Source: JBIQJD01 sp044507695
GTDB lineage: Bacteria; Bacteroidota; Ignavibacteria; Ignavibacteriales; Ignavibacteriaceae
DNA length: 64,000 nucleotides
Direction of reading: 5' to 3'
Assembly: GCA_044507695.1 (NCBI GenBank)
Contig: JBIQJD010000018.1
Location: 1 to 64,000 of the forward strand
In this document: positions 1-9,267 of the stretch, in pieces
How the letters are laid out: each line of letters opens with the position of its first letter
How positions within the stretch are numbered: position 1 is the stretch's first letter
The notes under the pieces: generated by a model
What the model was told of the DNA's origin: nothing
Database searches by the model: none
The model's input: only the letters and a program-made list of their open reading frames with translations
Made by a program: the position numbers and the translations under genes

Positions 1-50
1 TCATTTTATACCGCAATTTTATTGCCAATTTCTTGAGTTATGCAACAGAC

Positions 51-76
51 TCTGCCGGCAGGCAGGTTCCGCCAGA
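51..76. repeat. GC-rich imperfect palindrome
   Basis: A GC-rich patch in AT-rich intergenic DNA. Its core TGCCGGCA (53-60) is a perfect palindrome, the outer ends TCTG and CAGA are complementary, and GGCAGG-type units repeat inside. It lies just past the 3' end of the GIY-YIG gene. It could be an interspersed palindromic repeat or a structured 3' end. The rest of positions 1-83 shows no gene I can support. Confidence 0.4.
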
Positions 77-83
77 AAAAACA

Positions 84-320
84 TTAATTCAAATTTTTAA
101 GAAATTCCTTACCGAAACCGCTTTTTAATTCTTTCTCTCTTATACGAGCTTCATATCTACTAGAGTGAGTTTCAGAAAATATTAATTTAAAGGGTCTGTA
201 AGGTTTTGTGGTTTTGTTTTTCCCGGAATTATGCTCGTAGAATCTTCTAACTAGATTATCTGTAATTCCAACGTAGATATAATTCCTATTTAAACTTTTA
301 ATTGCATAAACAAAATACAT
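84..320 (-). CDS. GIY-YIG nuclease superfamily small protein
   Basis: A 78-residue single-domain protein of the UvrC N-terminal-like GIY-YIG group. The N-terminus has YFVYAI (GIY half) and then YIYVGIT (YIG half), followed by LVRRFYEHN, which carries the Arg and His usual in this small family. The C-terminal RIREKELKSGFG is the typical lysine-rich tail. These stand-alone proteins are common in Bacteroidota and are often present in several copies. Their substrate is not established. The gene is monocistronic, downstream of a tRNA-Leu gene on the same strand. The family is clear; whether it is an active nuclease is not. Confidence 0.9.
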   Translation of the reverse strand: MYFVYAIKSLNRNYIYVGITDNLVRRFYEHNSGKNKTTKPYRPFKLIFSETHSSRYEARIREKELKSGFGKEFLKNLN

Positions 321-415
321 AATCCTATTAGGATTAAAATTTAGAATACGAAACCAATTTTATGGCAGGAGATTAGAATCAAGTTGAAAAATATTTTTGA
401 GAAATGAATATTTAG

Positions 416-501
416 TACCGAGAGCCGGACTCGAACCGGCACATGGTTTAAGCCATACTGGATTTTGAGTCCAGCGCGTCTACCAATTCCGCCATCCCGG
501 C
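416..501 (-). tRNA. tRNA-Leu (anticodon CAA)
   Basis: Read on the minus strand, a 7-bp acceptor stem begins GCCGGGA at 501 and closes with TCTCGGT near 417 (two G-T pairs), with discriminator A at 416. The anticodon stem is CTGGA/TCCAG around the loop CTCAAAA, so the anticodon is CAA, decoding UUG. A long variable arm (TATGGCTTAAACCAT) and a T arm containing GGTTCGAGTCC fit a class II tRNA-Leu. No CCA is encoded. The gene lies between glnS and the GIY-YIG gene, all on the same strand. Confidence 0.97.
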
Positions 502-629
502 AAAATAATTTTTAATCAATCAATAAGTAAAAGAGCAGTGTTTCGTTTTCAAAATTGAACATGAAATATAATAGGAAAACTACTTTATTATCAAGCTTAA
601 ATAAGCATTAAGTAATGATCAAACGATTA

Positions 630-2342
630 TTAATTCTGTTTTTTTTCAATCTTAGCCCATGTATCACGCAAAGGGACTGTTCTGTTAAAAACAGGATGAT
701 CCGGAGTTGAATCAGCGCTGTCAACACAAAAATATCCAAGCCGTTCAAATTGAAATCCAATTCCGGGTTGGGCGTCTTTTAATGAAGGCTCAAGTTTGCA
801 GTTGGTTAATACCTCAAGTGAATTTGGATTTAAAAATTCCTTAAAATCTTTTTCTTTATCAGCAGATGTATCTTCAACAGTGAACAGGCGATCATACAAT
901 CTTACTTCTGCATTTATTGCATGTGCGGCAGATACCCAGTGAATTGTTCCTTTAACGCTTCTCTGATTTCCAGAACCGCTTTTTGTTTCCGGATCATATA
1001 TGCAGCGAAGTTCAGTAATGTTTCCTTCACTATCTTTTACAACATTAACGCATTTAATAATGTATGCGTAACGCAATCTTACTTCCTGGCCGGGTGAGAG
1101 TCTGAAAAATTTCTTTGGCGGATTTTCCATAAAATCATCACGCTCAATAAAAATTTCCTTGCTGAAAGGAATTTTTCTTACTCCCATAGAAGCATCTTCC
1201 GGATTGTTTATCGCTTCAAGTTCTTCAACATGATCATCCGGATAATTTTCAATAACTACTTTGAGCGGGCGCAGAACAGCAAGAACTCTTTTTGCACGTT
1301 TATTAAGATCTTCCCGGATACTATGTTCAAGCAAACCAACATCAATTAAGTTTTCTCTTCTTGCAACTCCAATTCTTTCGGAAAAATTTCTGATTGATTC
1401 CGGAGTGTAACCTCTTCTGCGGAAAGCTGCAATTGTTGGCATTCGCGGATCATCCCATCCGCTCACATGCCCTTCCTCCACAAGCTGCAGAAGTTTTCGT
1501 TTGCTCATTACTGTGTAGGTTAGGTTTAACCTTGCAAACTCTATCTGCTGCGGATGATGAATTCCAAGCTGATCAATAAACCAATCATAAAGCGGGCGGT
1601 GATTTTCAAATTCAAGTGTACATATTGAGTGAGTTATACCTTCAATAGAATCCGACTGACCATGTGCCCAATCATACATTGGATAAATGCACCACTTATT
1701 TCCTGTACGATGATGTTCAGCATGCCTGATGCGGTACATTATCGGATCACGCAAATTCATGTTTGGTGATGACATATCAATCTTTGCACGAAGTACATGC
1801 TCGCCATCTTTGAATACACCTTTTTTCATTCTTTCAAACAGATCAAGATTTTCTTCGACACTTCTGTTTCTGTAAGGACTTTCAGTTCCCGGTTCAGTTG
1901 GTGTGCCGCGCATATTTTTTATTTCTTCAGATGAACAGGAATCAACGTAAGCTACGCCTTTTTTGATCAACTGTACTGCGTACTCATAAAGTTTATCAAA
2001 ATAATCTGATGCATAATATTCTCTTTCATCCCAATCAAATCCCAGCCATTTAATGTCTTCTTTTATTGAATCAACATACTCAACATCTTCTTTCGTGGGA
2101 TTGGTATCATCAAAGCGGAGATTGCATAATCCGTTATATTCTTTTGCAAGTCCGAAATTTAAACAGATTGATTTCGCATGACCAATGTGTAAATAACCAT
2201 TTGGTTCAGGAGGAAAGCGCGTGTGAACTCTTCCATTATTTTTATTTGCTGCTAAATCTTCATTAATAATTTCTTTTATAAAATTTGATGAAGAAACTGT
2301 TCCGCTGTTTGCTGATTCTTTTGTTGATTTTACATCGCTCAT
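630..2342 (-). CDS. glnS: glutaminyl-tRNA synthetase (GlnRS)
   Basis: A class I synthetase of 570 residues that charges tRNA-Gln with glutamine in the cytoplasm. The Rossmann catalytic domain has PPEPNGYLHIGH with HIGH at residues 52-55 and the KMSKS-equivalent VMSKR near residue 277. The C-terminal half is the two-beta-barrel anticodon-binding region typical of bacterial/eukaryotic-type GlnRS. An extra serine-rich segment of about 20 residues precedes the conserved FIKEIINEDL start. It begins 1 bp after the stop of gltX, so the two form an operon read gltX then glnS. A direct GlnRS implies that indirect amidation of Glu-tRNA-Gln is not required for Gln. Confidence 0.98.
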   Translation of the reverse strand: MSDVKSTKESANSGTVSSSNFIKEIINEDLAANKNNGRVHTRFPPEPNGYLHIGHAKSICLNFGLAKEYNGLCNLRFDDTNPTKEDVEYVDSIKEDIKWLGFDWDEREYYASDYFDKLYEYAVQLIKKGVAYVDSCSSEEIKNMRGTPTEPGTESPYRNRSVEENLDLFERMKKGVFKDGEHVLRAKIDMSSPNMNLRDPIMYRIRHAEHHRTGNKWCIYPMYDWAHGQSDSIEGITHSICTLEFENHRPLYDWFIDQLGIHHPQQIEFARLNLTYTVMSKRKLLQLVEEGHVSGWDDPRMPTIAAFRRRGYTPESIRNFSERIGVARRENLIDVGLLEHSIREDLNKRAKRVLAVLRPLKVVIENYPDDHVEELEAINNPEDASMGVRKIPFSKEIFIERDDFMENPPKKFFRLSPGQEVRLRYAYIIKCVNVVKDSEGNITELRCIYDPETKSGSGNQRSVKGTIHWVSAAHAINAEVRLYDRLFTVEDTSADKEKDFKEFLNPNSLEVLTNCKLEPSLKDAQPGIGFQFERLGYFCVDSADSTPDHPVFNRTVPLRDTWAKIEKKQN

Positions 2343-2343
2343 T

Positions 2344-3804
2344 TTATTTCCCGCTTAATTTTTCCAGCGCAATTTTTATTCGATGAATGCTTTCTTCTTT
2401 ACCAAGAATGAAAAGTATATCATATAACCCGGGGCCGCCGCCAATACCTGAGATCGCTAATCTTACAGGATGAATTAATTTCCCTGCACCAACATTCAAT
2501 TCTTCTGCAGTTTGTTTAAGTGCTGCTTCAAAATTTTCTTTATCAGGATTTTCAAGCTGAGAAAAATTTTCTATTAATTTATTAAGATGTTCCGGAGTAT
2601 TTTCATTCCATCTTTTTTTAAGAACAGCTTCGTCATATTGTTCCGGGCGTTCAAAGAAATAAAATCCTTTCTCAATAAATTCTCTAATGAAACTCACACG
2701 TTCCTTCATTGCTTCAATTATTAACAGCAGGTATTCATCTGAATAATTTTCATCCTTGTATTTTGATGAAGCCAATTCTGTTCTTAACATTTGCAGAATT
2801 TCATTCGCAGGTTTGCTGCGCAAATGTTCTTCATTCAGCCAGTTTAATTTTTCAATATTGAATACAGCACCGGATTTGTTTACTCTTTCCAAAGAAAATT
2901 TTTGTACAAGTTCATCTAATTGATAGAATTCCTGATCATCTCCGGCAGTCCAGCCAAGTAAAGCAACAAAATTAATTAAAGCTTCTTTCAGGTAACCTTT
3001 ATCGCGGTAATCTTCAACAGCAACATCTCCCTGGCGCTTACTTAATTTTGATTTATCAGGATTAAGCAGGAGAGGGAGGTGAGCAAATTTTGGTTTTTCC
3101 CAGTTAAAAAATTCGTACAACAAAACATGTTTTGGTGTTGAAGGAAGCCATTCCTCACCACGTATAACATGGGTAATTTTCATCAGATGATCATCGACTA
3201 CATTTGCAAGATGATAGGTTGGATAACCATCACTTTTAATTAATATCTGATCATCTATTGTATTGCTGTTGAATTCAACTTTACCTCGAATGATATCATC
3301 AATCTCAATTATTTGATCTGGCTGAATATTCATTCTCACAACTTTTGCAATTCTGCTGCTGAGATTTTTCTTTACTTCTTCATCAGAAAGATGAAGACAG
3401 CGTTTATCATACATCGGCTGCAAGCCTTCTTTCTGCTGCTTCTCTCTAAGTTCAGCCAGTCTTTCCGGTGTACAAAAACAGTAATATGCTTTTTTCTCAC
3501 TGATTAATTTTTCAGCATTTTCATTATAAATTTTCAGCCGCTGAGATTGCATATAAGGTCCGTAATCTCCGCCTATGGAGGGACCTTCATCAAATTTCAA
3601 TCCTGCCCAGTGAAGTGATGAAATTAAATTTTCCACAGCTCCTTCAACATAACGGCTGCGGTCAGTATCTTCAATACGAAGAATAAATCTGCCGTTTTTA
3701 TTTTTAGCAAAAAGGTAGTTGTAAAGTGCGGTGCGTAAACCACCAACATGCAAATATCCTGTAGGACTGGGAGCGAAACGGACGCGAACATTTTCACTAA
3801 TCAT
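2344..3804 (-). CDS. gltX: glutamyl-tRNA synthetase (GluRS)
   Basis: A 486-residue, full-length class I enzyme attaching glutamate to tRNA-Glu. The signature RFAPSPTGYLHVGGLRTALY is at residues 9-28 and KLSKR at 253-257. A Cys-containing insert (YYCFCTPERL near 108-117) sits where the bacterial GluRS zinc site lies. The C-terminal part is the helical anticodon-binding domain. It is the first gene of a two-gene operon with glnS, with 1 bp between them. No strong Shine-Dalgarno sequence is visible before the ATG, as is common in this lineage. Confidence 0.98.
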   Translation of the reverse strand: MISENVRVRFAPSPTGYLHVGGLRTALYNYLFAKNKNGRFILRIEDTDRSRYVEGAVENLISSLHWAGLKFDEGPSIGGDYGPYMQSQRLKIYNENAEKLISEKKAYYCFCTPERLAELREKQQKEGLQPMYDKRCLHLSDEEVKKNLSSRIAKVVRMNIQPDQIIEIDDIIRGKVEFNSNTIDDQILIKSDGYPTYHLANVVDDHLMKITHVIRGEEWLPSTPKHVLLYEFFNWEKPKFAHLPLLLNPDKSKLSKRQGDVAVEDYRDKGYLKEALINFVALLGWTAGDDQEFYQLDELVQKFSLERVNKSGAVFNIEKLNWLNEEHLRSKPANEILQMLRTELASSKYKDENYSDEYLLLIIEAMKERVSFIREFIEKGFYFFERPEQYDEAVLKKRWNENTPEHLNKLIENFSQLENPDKENFEAALKQTAEELNVGAGKLIHPVRLAISGIGGGPGLYDILFILGKEESIHRIKIALEKLSGK

Positions 3805-3887
3805 ATCAAAAAAAATTTTCTTAACAATAATAAATTATTGGAATAAATGGTGTGCAAAGAGATTTATCTTCAAAGCAGAGAAAAAGA

Positions 3888-6242
3888 TTATGCGCTTACT
3901 CTGGATTCAGTATAAAACTTAACCTTCTCTATAAATTCCTGGCTGTCTATCGGCTTAGGAATATAATCAGTAGCGCCTGCTTCAAGACACTTTTCTCTGT
4001 CACCTTTCATGGCAAAAGCTGTGAGCGCAATTATGGGTGTTTCTTTATATTCTGGCAGCTGCCTGATTTTTTCGGTTGCTTCAAAACCGTTCATTACAGG
4101 CATCTGCATATCCATTAAAATTAAATTGAATTTCTGTTTCTTTACTTCCTCCAATGCTTCAGCGCCGTTTTCTACTACAACGATTGATTCAAAATTATTT
4201 TTCTTTAATAAACGCGTTACAATAATTTGTGAATGCTTATAATCTTCAACCAGTAGAATTTTGGTTACATCTTTCTGTTTGCTTACTTCTTCAGGTTTTG
4301 CCGGTTCATCGTATCTGTTAATCATTTGATTAATTGTTTCAGCAAGATCTTCAATGTTTGTGCTGTTCTTTTCAAGAAGTTCTTCGAACAATCCATCTAT
4401 CTTTTTTATTTCTTCCTGATAATTTTCTTTTCCCGTATAAATTATTACAGGAAGTTTTGCAAAATTTGGTTTTGATTTAATCTGTTTTATAAGTTCAAAT
4501 CCATTTACTTCCGGCATGTCAAGATCAATAATTGCCAGATCAAGATTCATTGAATCAATCAGCTTGCTTACTTTTGCTGAATGATTTTCAGCTATTGCAG
4601 TATAGCCGGCTTGTTCAACTGCTTCTTTAATCAGGTTTAATGTTGGAAGATCATCATCAACAATAAGAATATTTGAATCTTTCTTTAACCTGTAACTTGT
4701 TAAAACTTCAACAAGAAATTTGTACTTTATTGGTTTTACGAAATACTCAACAGCCCCCATTAAAAATGCCTTTTGCTGCTCAGCTTCAACAGAGCAAACT
4801 ATAACCGGAGTATTCTTTGCGTTTTTATGCTCACGAATTTCTTTCAGAAGTTCAAAACCATTTGAATCAGGAAGCACAATATCCATTAGCACTGCAAGAA
4901 ATACTTCTTTATCAATTGCTTTTAACGCCTGTTCCGCTGAATTGACAATTGTTGGTTCATATCCCCATTTGTTCAGATAATTACTTAAAAGTTTAGAAGT
5001 TGCATAATCATCTTCTACAACAAGAACTTTATTTTTCTTTCCGGCTTTTGGAAGTGAACTTATCTGCGCTTCAATCGGTGAAAGTGCTTCCATTGAAACA
5101 TTAAAATTATAGGTTGTGCCTTTGCCGATTGAACTTGTTATTTCAATATTTCCTTTCAGCAGCTCTACGTATCGTTTGGTAAGATTTAACCCAAGTCCGG
5201 TAAGGCTTCCGATTTTTGTATTGCCCATTTCTGTAATTGCAAACGGACTGAAAATTTCTTTCAATTTGTTTGATGAAATTCCTGCACTTGTATCTGTAAT
5301 TTTAAAATTAAGTTTTCCTGCTCCAACCGGTGAAACCGAGATTGAAATTTTTCCTTTCTCGGTCAATCTTAAAGAAACAGTGAGGATATTTAAAAGAATG
5401 TAGCGTAGTTTTTGTGTATCGATTTTTAATTGGTTAGGAATATTTTCATCAAGATTTACAATAAATTCAATCTTACTTTTATCAATTTTATCTGCAAAGA
5501 GTTTTAAGATATCATCAATGAAAGCAGATAATTCAACATTGGATAATGTTTCCTTAATTGCACCAGAATCAACTTTTGCAATATCAATTAAATCATTTAT
5601 AAGTGAAAGAAGGTTATAGGCACTTTCTTTTAAAGTGGAAACATATTCTGTTTGTGAAGGAGTCAAATTATCTTCATTCAGCAGTGAAGCAAAACCCATT
5701 ACACTGTTTGTTGGTGTTCTGAGTTCATGCGCAATGTTTGTAATTATTTCACTTAATGAAGCATTAACGCTTCCTTTATTTCCCGCCCAAATGTTGTAAA
5801 GATTTCTGATAATTGAACCGATTTGTTCAAGATTTTCTTTATCAACCTTAGAGAATGGAGTTTTCTTTGCAACTTTAATAAGTACTTCTTCATTTGCAGA
5901 GCCTTGAATGTAGAGGCAGCCTTCATAAATTACATATTCGGAAGTCTGAATTTCACAATCATTCTGAGAATTAAATTGAATCTGAGCGGTATTAGATTTT
6001 AAGCAAGTACAAACAGAGCAGCTAATTTGAGTATTTTTAATTAATGATTTTTTAGCGGACGCTGATTTACCCAGGATTTTGAGATTTGTACCTTCAATAA
6101 TTTTGCAAACAACTACTGCCTGAAAGTCAAATTCTTCAACGATATATTCGCTAAGTTTATCAGGAAATTCATTTGAAGCATTCAGGGCTGAGGTAAGTAA
6201 TTCATTATACTTCGTGAGAAAATCGATTTTTGAACTTTGCAT
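3888..6242 (-). CDS. hybrid sensor histidine kinase with three C-terminal receiver domains
   Basis: A 784-residue cytoplasmic protein with no membrane segment. Residues 1-150 form a sensor-like region with a Cys cluster (CSVCTC, 75-80). HisKA follows with AHELRTP and His172. HATPase_c spans about 275-385, and the three receivers have acceptors Asp454, Asp573 and Asp711. The ATPase domain is unusual: the N box reads NILTVSLRL, with Val289 where the Mg-binding Asn is expected, and the G1 box is DTSAG instead of DxGxG, while the G2 motif TGLGL is kept. Autophosphorylation may be weak or lost. It is probably monocistronic. The nearest output candidates are the receiver-cyclase genes 2-3 kb away. 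Confidence 0.93.
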   Translation of the reverse strand: MQSSKIDFLTKYNELLTSALNASNEFPDKLSEYIVEEFDFQAVVVCKIIEGTNLKILGKSASAKKSLIKNTQISCSVCTCLKSNTAQIQFNSQNDCEIQTSEYVIYEGCLYIQGSANEEVLIKVAKKTPFSKVDKENLEQIGSIIRNLYNIWAGNKGSVNASLSEIITNIAHELRTPTNSVMGFASLLNEDNLTPSQTEYVSTLKESAYNLLSLINDLIDIAKVDSGAIKETLSNVELSAFIDDILKLFADKIDKSKIEFIVNLDENIPNQLKIDTQKLRYILLNILTVSLRLTEKGKISISVSPVGAGKLNFKITDTSAGISSNKLKEIFSPFAITEMGNTKIGSLTGLGLNLTKRYVELLKGNIEITSSIGKGTTYNFNVSMEALSPIEAQISSLPKAGKKNKVLVVEDDYATSKLLSNYLNKWGYEPTIVNSAEQALKAIDKEVFLAVLMDIVLPDSNGFELLKEIREHKNAKNTPVIVCSVEAEQQKAFLMGAVEYFVKPIKYKFLVEVLTSYRLKKDSNILIVDDDLPTLNLIKEAVEQAGYTAIAENHSAKVSKLIDSMNLDLAIIDLDMPEVNGFELIKQIKSKPNFAKLPVIIYTGKENYQEEIKKIDGLFEELLEKNSTNIEDLAETINQMINRYDEPAKPEEVSKQKDVTKILLVEDYKHSQIIVTRLLKKNNFESIVVVENGAEALEEVKKQKFNLILMDMQMPVMNGFEATEKIRQLPEYKETPIIALTAFAMKGDREKCLEAGATDYIPKPIDSQEFIEKVKFYTESRVSA

Positions 6243-6564
6243 TGATTTCCTGTCTGTGTGGCAATTAAAAATACTTGAAAAATTAGTTCACATGCAAATA
6301 TAAAAATTTAGAATTCAAAAAAGAAAAAGGGATTTATAAAAATGAACCCCTCTTTTGGGCTTTCAAATCAGTCCTTCTTCTGCTTTGAAAAATAACATCA
6401 ATTTAAATAAGTTTAATCGCTGCCATTCATTTTAAAAAGCAATTTAAGTTTGTGCAAGTAGTGCTGAATTAATAATAGCGATTATTCCGCACTAACTTTG
6501 GTTAAGATTATTGGGCAGCAGTAAAAATTTTATAAACATTGATTTTGCAAATAAGGTTTTAATT
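6243..6564. other. intergenic region between divergent kinase and ndh genes
   Basis: This 322-bp gap holds no gene I can support. On the minus strand TATATTTG (6302-6295) lies about 53 nt before the kinase start and fits the Bacteroidota -7 consensus TAnnTTTG. On the plus strand TAACTTTG (6493-6500) lies 65 nt before the ndh start. Neither has a TTG at the usual upstream distance, so both are tentative promoters. Confidence 0.4.
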
Positions 6565-7806
6565 ATGAAAAAAGTAGTAATTGTTGGCGGCGGTTTTGGT
6601 GGATTAAACGCCGCAAAAAATTTAGTTAATACTGATTTTGATGTTACAATAATTGATAAAACTAATCATCATGTTTTTCAGCCATTGCTTTATCAGGTTG
6701 CAACTGCAGCACTTTCTCCGGGAGATATTTCAGCACCAATAAGAACAATTTTCAGCGGTAGTAAAAATATTAAAGTTATAATGGATGAGGTAATTGATAT
6801 TAATAAAGATGAAAAAATTGTAATACTGCCGGATATGAAAATTTCTTATGATTATCTGATTATTGCTGCTGGTGCAAGGCACTCATATTTTGGAAATGAC
6901 AGCTGGGAACCATTCGCACCCGGATTAAAAACTTTAAGTGATGCATTAATAATCAGAGAGAAAATTTTACGTGCATTGGAAGAAGCAGAAAAATTGAACC
7001 CTGCTGATTATCAGAAGTATCTGAATTTTGTTGTTGTTGGCGGCGGGCCAACCGGAGTTGAAATGGCTGGCGCTATTGCTGAAATTGTTAAAAGAAGCTG
7101 GCTGCGTGATTTTAAAAATATTTCTGCATCAAAAACAAAGGTTTACCTGATTGAAGCTGCTGATAGAATTCTTCTTCCTTACCCTCCACAATTATCTCTA
7201 AAAGCACAAAAGCAATTAGAATCGCTTGGCGTTTCTGTTTTGCTGAATACAAAGGTAACGGCAGTTAATCAGGATGGAGTATTTGTTGGTAATGAATTTA
7301 TAGAAAGTAAAAATGTAATTTGGGCTGCAGGAAATGCTGCATCCCCGCTTTTAAAGAAATTGAATACAGAACTTGATCGAGCCGGAAGAGCAATTGTAAA
7401 TACGGATTTAAGCATTCCCGGTTCAACTGAAATATTTATTATTGGTGATGCTGCTGCATTTAAAGATGAGAATGGTAATTATTTACCGGGCGTTGCACCA
7501 GTTGCAATTCAGCAAGGAAAATTTGTGGCAGATTTGTTGAAAAATAATGCATCTGGTAAAAAAACCTTTAAATACAGAGATAAAGGAATTCTGGCTACTA
7601 TTGGCAGAGCAAAAGCAATTGCTTTTATTAAAGGATTGAAACTTACCGGATTTTTAGCATGGCTTGCCTGGACGTTCATTCACATTATGGTATTAATTGG
7701 ATTCAGAAACAGAGTAAGAGTGATGACGGAATGGGCATGGTATTATATAACTTTCCGCCATGGAATAAGATTAATTGTAGATAAGAATAGTGCAAAATAT
7801 TATTAA
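6565..7806 (+). CDS. ndh: type II NADH dehydrogenase (NDH-2)
   Basis: A non-proton-pumping NADH:quinone oxidoreductase at the inner face of the membrane, 413 residues. The FAD dinucleotide-binding motif VVIVGGGFGGLNAA is at the N-terminus. The second (NADH-binding) Rossmann motif is FVVVGGGPTGVEMAGA, and the FAD contact IIGDAAAF comes later. The C-terminal hydrophobic stretch (FLAWLAWTFIHIMVLIGF) is the usual membrane anchor. The ATG at 6565 is preferred because AAGG lies 9-12 nt upstream and the GxGxxG fold starts right after it. An in-frame TTG at 6511 would add 18 residues unlike the family. It is a single gene. Confidence 0.93.
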   Translation: MKKVVIVGGGFGGLNAAKNLVNTDFDVTIIDKTNHHVFQPLLYQVATAALSPGDISAPIRTIFSGSKNIKVIMDEVIDINKDEKIVILPDMKISYDYLIIAAGARHSYFGNDSWEPFAPGLKTLSDALIIREKILRALEEAEKLNPADYQKYLNFVVVGGGPTGVEMAGAIAEIVKRSWLRDFKNISASKTKVYLIEAADRILLPYPPQLSLKAQKQLESLGVSVLLNTKVTAVNQDGVFVGNEFIESKNVIWAAGNAASPLLKKLNTELDRAGRAIVNTDLSIPGSTEIFIIGDAAAFKDENGNYLPGVAPVAIQQGKFVADLLKNNASGKKTFKYRDKGILATIGRAKAIAFIKGLKLTGFLAWLAWTFIHIMVLIGFRNRVRVMTEWAWYYITFRHGIRLIVDKNSAKYY

Positions 7807-7939
7807 GTAATCCATAATTAAGGATTTACACAGACCATGCTTTTTTTTGATTTTGAACTAATTTGGTTTATATTGGTGTCTAAAGCTTGACAAGACCCTG
7901 TTTTCCAACCGAAGATTTATGAAATGAAAGGCTAAGTTA

Positions 7940-9031
7940 ATGAAGGACGAAGTTAATATTTTAATTGCCGAAGATGAAAGTATTATTGCAATTGATATTG
8001 CTCAGACTTTAAAGAAACTGAGTTATAATGTTATTGGCATGGTTAGAACTGGTGAAGAAGGTTTTGAATATGCTAAAAAACTTAATCCCGATTTAGTTTT
8101 GATGGATATTATGCTGGATGGGGAATTATCAGGAATTGAAGCCGCCGAACTTATTAAAAACTCGCTCGATATTCCTTTCATTTTTCTTACAGCGCTTGCT
8201 GATGAAGAAACACTTCAGCGCGCAAAAGTAACAGAACCATTCGGATACATACTTAAACCTTTTGATGAACGCTCACTTCATTCATCAATTGAAATGGCTT
8301 TATATAAGCATAAAATTAATTATAAACTGAAACAAAGAACTCAGGAACTTGAAGAGGAAAGAATAAAATCAAACCAGCTTCTGCATAATATTCTTCCTGC
8401 GGATATAATTCATGAATTACGGGATAAAGGAATCATTACCCCGCGTGAATATAAAATGGCAACATTGCTCTTTACTGATTTTCAGGGATTTACAAATCTT
8501 TCTTCACGCATGCCGCCTGATAAACTTGTTCAGGAGTTAAATGATATCTTTAAAAATTTTGATGCAATAACGGAACACTATGGGCTTGAGAAACTAAAAA
8601 CAATTGGTGATTCATATATGGCTGCAGGCGGATTGCCGAGAGAAACTGATGATCACGCACTTAAAGTTGTTTTAGCAGCTATTGATATGCAGAAGTACAT
8701 CAAAGAGCGTAATAAAAATTCTGAATTTGGCTGGAATATGAGAGCAGGCATTCACTCCGGAAATGTAATTGCAGGAGTTGTAGGCAAACATAAATTTACG
8801 TATGATGTTTGGGGAGATACTGTTAATATTGCCAGCCGGATGGAGCGGTACTGCGAGCCCGGAAAAATTAATGTTACTTCTGTAACCTATGGTTTAATTA
8901 AGGATTATTTTGAATGTGAATTCCGCGGAAACGCTGAGGTTGCTCAAAATGTAAATGTTGATATGTATTTTGTAAATGGAATGAAGAAAATTCCTGAAGG
9001 AGAATTAAACTACAAAAGCTCTGCACTCTGA
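7940..9031 (+). CDS. response regulator with class III adenylate cyclase output
   Basis: A 363-residue protein with a receiver domain (1-125, acceptor Asp56, Lys106 of the LKPF motif), a coiled-coil linker (125-150) and a class III nucleotide cyclase domain (170-345). All catalytic positions are visible: metal Asp180 (FTDFQGFT) and Asp224 (IGDSY), purine-selecting Lys220 and Asp289 (TYDVWGD), and transition-state Asn296 and Arg300 (VNIASR). The Lys/Asp pair predicts ATP, hence cAMP. A neighbouring paralogue follows 236 bp downstream. The partner kinase is unknown; the hybrid kinase upstream is a candidate. Family assignment is firm and substrate is inferred. Confidence 0.93.
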   Translation: MKDEVNILIAEDESIIAIDIAQTLKKLSYNVIGMVRTGEEGFEYAKKLNPDLVLMDIMLDGELSGIEAAELIKNSLDIPFIFLTALADEETLQRAKVTEPFGYILKPFDERSLHSSIEMALYKHKINYKLKQRTQELEEERIKSNQLLHNILPADIIHELRDKGIITPREYKMATLLFTDFQGFTNLSSRMPPDKLVQELNDIFKNFDAITEHYGLEKLKTIGDSYMAAGGLPRETDDHALKVVLAAIDMQKYIKERNKNSEFGWNMRAGIHSGNVIAGVVGKHKFTYDVWGDTVNIASRMERYCEPGKINVTSVTYGLIKDYFECEFRGNAEVAQNVNVDMYFVNGMKKIPEGELNYKSSAL

Positions 9032-9267
9032 ATTAATTTCGCTCCCGGCGTCATTTTTTTCGGGAAGTAATAAAATTTTCATACCCGCTACTTACTTCTG
9101 GTTCAAAATCACACTTTCCCTGCGATATATTCTATGGCACAGATTTTGGCTTTAAAGCATAAAGAAGAATTTGATTGCGAAATATTTTTCTAATTGATTA
9201 ACACTGGTTCACACTCATCCTCTTCCAATCGATCTAATATTTTTTTAATAAATGAGGGAATTTTTTC

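Noticed and set aside
6511..6564. Upstream TTG start for ndh
   Set aside because: It adds 18 residues not fitting the FAD-binding start; the ATG at 6565 has a ribosome-binding site and starts directly at the fold.
9054..9067. Possible terminator hairpin TCCCGG...CGGGA after the first cyclase gene
   Set aside because: The stem is only about 5 bp, the T run lies inside the loop rather than after it, and it is not convincing.
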